Source: an uncultured bacterium | Lineage (GTDB): Bacteria > Planctomycetota > UBA8742 > UBA2392 | Direction: 5' to 3' | NCBI GenBank assembly: GCA_938014885.1 | Contig: CALLQI010000005.1 | Coordinates: forward strand, 62,001 to 126,000 | Length of the DNA: 64,000 bases | In this document: piece after piece, positions 62,129 to 64,000 of the stretch | Numbering within the stretch: the stretch's first letter is position 1 | How the letters are laid out: the number at the start of each line of letters is the position of its first letter | Notes under the pieces: generated by a model | What the model was told of the DNA's origin: nothing | What the model saw: the letters and a program-made list of their open reading frames with translations, nothing else | Database searches by the model: none | Translations under genes and position numbers: made by a program

Positions 62129-63268
62129 CTAACCCCGACTCTCCAGCGCCTTTGTTGCTTCCTGCCCTATGACGTCCTTGCCTGCCGCCAGACCCTTCAA
62201 AACCTGCTTCGCCTCATCATCGCCGCGCGCCGCGATCCAGCGCACTGCCAGCAGCCTTTCCGCCACCGGCCTGTCCGTCGAACGCGCCACCTGTCCGAAC
62301 ACCTTGCTGTGCATGCGGCCGGCATGCAGCGCCAGCATCGCCAGGCAATCCAGCCGGTGTTCTGCCGGCGCGCCACGATACGCCTGTTCCAGCGAGTCCG
62401 CCACGCCATCGACCCGAAGGAAGGTGTAGCGCAACAGATACTCGGGCTCAAAGCGAGTGGGGGCCGCGTCGGCCTTCATGCGGATGCGAAGATACAGACT
62501 TTCGGCGTACAGCAGGCCGCGCAACGCGACAGGGTCCTTTTCGGCGCTGATTGCTGCGGCAATGCCCGGGTCATCGGCGTTGCCCTGCAGACGGGCCAGC
62601 AGCATCGCGCCCTGGACGCGCACCTTGGGGTCGGTGTCCAGAAGGCAGCGTGCGGCACCCTTCAGGCTGCCGTCGAGGCCGAAATCGGTGGTCTCGCGCA
62701 CCAGCTCATTCTGCATCGGCAGGGCTGCGTAGGCCGCCTGCTTCAGGATTGCGATTACGCCTTCGGTCGGGTCGACGCCGTGGGCCTCAGGCTCGGCGCG
62801 GGCGAGCCTTTCGGGCCACTGGGCGCTCCAGGTGATGTCGCCCCAGAAGCGGGCACTGAGGTCATAGGCGCGCGAAGTTGCCAGCGCCGCGGCCTCAGGT
62901 CCTTCGCGCAGGGCGCGCAGTTCGGACTCGCGGGTGGCGGCCTCGATCATCAGCTCGCCCATCTTTTCCTGCGTGGTGTCGAGCTCGGACTTGAGTTTCT
63001 TGTTCGCGGCCTCCCACGCGGTGATGGCCTTGGTGGCTTCGTCGAATTTTTCCTGGCTGACCTTGCCGTAGCCGCTGAACAGCAGGAACACGACAACTGC
63101 CGTCATCGCAAGCCACAACCCGCGGCTGAGCCAGCGCGCGGCCTTGACCAGGCCGGGGCTTGGCACGCCGGCCTTGGCGAAGCGTTCAAGTTCGTCCTCC
63201 AGCTCCTCTCGGCGGCGCTGGAGGGCTTCGTCCTTGGTTTCGGGTTTAGTGTCCGAAGTTTCGTTCAC
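62129..63268 (-). CDS. Single-pass membrane protein with coiled coil and HEAT-like region
   Basis: 379 aa, GTG start. Acidic N-terminal helix (ALQRRREELEDELERFAK), membrane helix at about 48-66 (LWLAMTAVVVFLLFSGYG), coiled coil (ANKKLKSELDTTQEKMGEL), then helical repeats such as LLDTDPKVRVQGAMLLARL and LAVRWIAARGDDEAKQVLK that resemble HEAT units. No named family. Placed between moxR and the DUF58 gene, so likely part of the same complex. Confidence 0.7.
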   Translation of the reverse strand: MNETSDTKPETKDEALQRRREELEDELERFAKAGVPSPGLVKAARWLSRGLWLAMTAVVVFLLFSGYGKVSQEKFDEATKAITAWEAANKKLKSELDTTQEKMGELMIEAATRESELRALREGPEAAALATSRAYDLSARFWGDITWSAQWPERLARAEPEAHGVDPTEGVIAILKQAAYAALPMQNELVRETTDFGLDGSLKGAARCLLDTDPKVRVQGAMLLARLQGNADDPGIAAAISAEKDPVALRGLLYAESLYLRIRMKADAAPTRFEPEYLLRYTFLRVDGVADSLEQAYRGAPAEHRLDCLAMLALHAGRMHSKVFGQVARSTDRPVAERLLAVRWIAARGDDEAKQVLKGLAAGKDVIGQEATKALESRG

Positions 63269-63315
63269 GCGTCTGCTTCACGGTCCTTTGCCACGGTCGG
63301 GGACGTGCGGGTCAG

Positions 63316-64000
63316 TTACTCCAGCACGTTGGGAAGACGCGCATCGGCCAGTGTCTCGGATTCGGCACGCGGGATGATCTGGATCAGGCGATCAATGATC
63401 ACGTCGCTGTTGATGCCTTCAGCCTCAGCCGAGAAGTTGGGAATGATGCGGTGGCGCAGTACGGGGTGGGCAACCGCGCGGATATCGTCGGCGCTGACGT
63501 AGTAACGTCCGGTCAGCACAGCGCGGGCCTTGGCACCGAGGATCAGGAACTGGCTCGCGCGCGGGCCGGCACCCCATGCCAGCAGGCGTCGGATTTCTTC
63601 AGGCGTCTGCGGGTTGTTCAGGCGGGTAAGGCGCGCGAACTGCATGGCGTAGCGCACCACGTGTTCGCTGATCGGAACTTTGCGCACGAGTTCCTGCAGG
63701 CGCATGATGCGGGCACCGTCGAGGACTTGCTCGACCTTTCCTTTGTAGGTGGCGGTGGTCATCTTCATGATCTGGATTTCTTCATCTTCCGTCGGGTAAT
63801 CGACGTTGATGTTGAACATGAAGCGGTCCTGCTGCGCTTCCGGCAGTGGGTAGGTGCCTTCTTGCTCAATCGGGTTCTGCGTGGCCAGCACGAAGAACGG
63901 CTGCTCAAGCTGGTGGCGACGGCCGCCGGCGGTGACCTGGTGCTCCTGCATGGCCTCAAGCAGCGCGGCCTGCGTTTTGGGCGGAGTACGGTTGATTTCG
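63316..64000 (-). CDS. moxR: MoxR-type AAA+ ATPase (5' end cut by window)
   Basis: About 228 C-terminal codons are visible. EINRTPPKTQAALLEAM (Walker B/sensor region with ADE beyond the edge), VLATQNPIEQEGTYPLPEAQ-type sensor 1 and DRFMF arginine finger region, then the winged lid with LLAWGAGPRASQFLILGAKA and ISADDIRAVAHPVLRHRI-type motif (SADDIRAVAHPVLRHRI). A MoxR chaperone that remodels partners such as the DUF58/VWA proteins encoded downstream. Frame continues past base 64000. Confidence 0.95.
   Translation of the reverse strand, partial: EINRTPPKTQAALLEAMQEHQVTAGGRRHQLEQPFFVLATQNPIEQEGTYPLPEAQQDRFMFNINVDYPTEDEEIQIMKMTTATYKGKVEQVLDGARIMRLQELVRKVPISEHVVRYAMQFARLTRLNNPQTPEEIRRLLAWGAGPRASQFLILGAKARAVLTGRYYVSADDIRAVAHPVLRHRIIPNFSAEAEGINSDVIIDRLIQIIPRAESETLADARLPNVLE

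Noticed and set aside
61262..63502. 746-codon plus-strand frame across the DUF58 and HEAT-like genes
   Set aside because: Spans two well supported genes on the other strand and crosses their junction, so it is a GC-driven artefact.

Overview
The window is high-GC bacterial chromosome with short gaps, frequent ATGA/GTGA/TAATG start-stop overlaps and no rRNA, tRNA, CRISPR array or recognisable transposase. The gene repertoire suggests an uncultured member of the Planctomycetota or a related PVC-type lineage: giant periplasmic repeat proteins next to an ExbB/three-ExbD cluster, a PilM-PilN/PilO-like/secretin cluster, a MoxR-DUF58-BatA-VWA cluster, a YdjY-type lipoprotein and archaeal-type short phosphatidylserine decarboxylase. 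This is inference from gene content; no marker gene in the window proves it.

Layout. 1-4.2 kb: truncated secreted EF-hand/serine-hydrolase-like protein, a kynureninase-like PLP enzyme, a triple-DUF2188 protein and a CAP-domain secreted protein with a C-terminal anchor. 4.2-7.8 kb: ppx and ppk, overlapping (polyphosphate). 7.9-11.4 kb: hyuB/hyuA-type ATP-dependent hydrolase pair, then an alpha/beta hydrolase. 12-15.4 kb: rhodanese, malate dehydrogenase, small membrane protein, myo-inositol-1-phosphate synthase. 15.4-26 kb: membrane and lipoprotein genes followed (upstream in transcription) by three exbD genes, exbB and two periplasmic repeat proteins of 455 and 1411 aa. 26-34.4 kb: a type IV pilus/type II secretion-like set (PilM-PilN fusion, PilO-position protein, EF-hand-like membrane protein, secretin lipoprotein). 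34.6-41.9 kb: DUF6687-like gene, rpiB, a fused Sua5/YrdC plus low-molecular-weight phosphatase gene, pssA, two periplasmic secretin-N-domain-like paralogues, psd and a degenerate signal peptidase I-like protein, all on the minus strand. 42-43 kb: a TTG-started Ser/Thr kinase. 43-45 kb: an alpha/beta hydrolase and, read through an in-frame UGA, a probable selenoprotein. 45.1-48.5 kb: yidC and mnmE. 48.5-48.7 kb: a 164-bp nested palindrome. 48.7-55.2 kb: thioesterase, NAD(P)H-hydrate epimerase, FAD oxidoreductase, DUF486 protein, lipoprotein hydrolase, alpha-oxoamine synthase, sucC. 55.3-64 kb: the MoxR/DUF58/BatA/VWA cluster, cut by the right edge.

The most interesting item is the gene at 43061-44128 (minus). 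Two apparent ORFs are in the same frame and separated only by a UGA, which falls exactly at the first redox position of a thioredoxin-like U-S-T-C motif after V-P-G. A 5-bp hairpin with a GUC loop lies 27 nt downstream, as expected of a bacterial SECIS. Read through, it is a 355-aa exported thioredoxin-like selenoprotein. No selenocysteine machinery gene is in the window, so this remains a strong but untested prediction.

No gene-free stretch exceeds 300 bases; the longest gaps (2683-2963, 12568-12848, 28942-29172, 20122-20344, 26021-26238) hold only promoters or terminators as noted.
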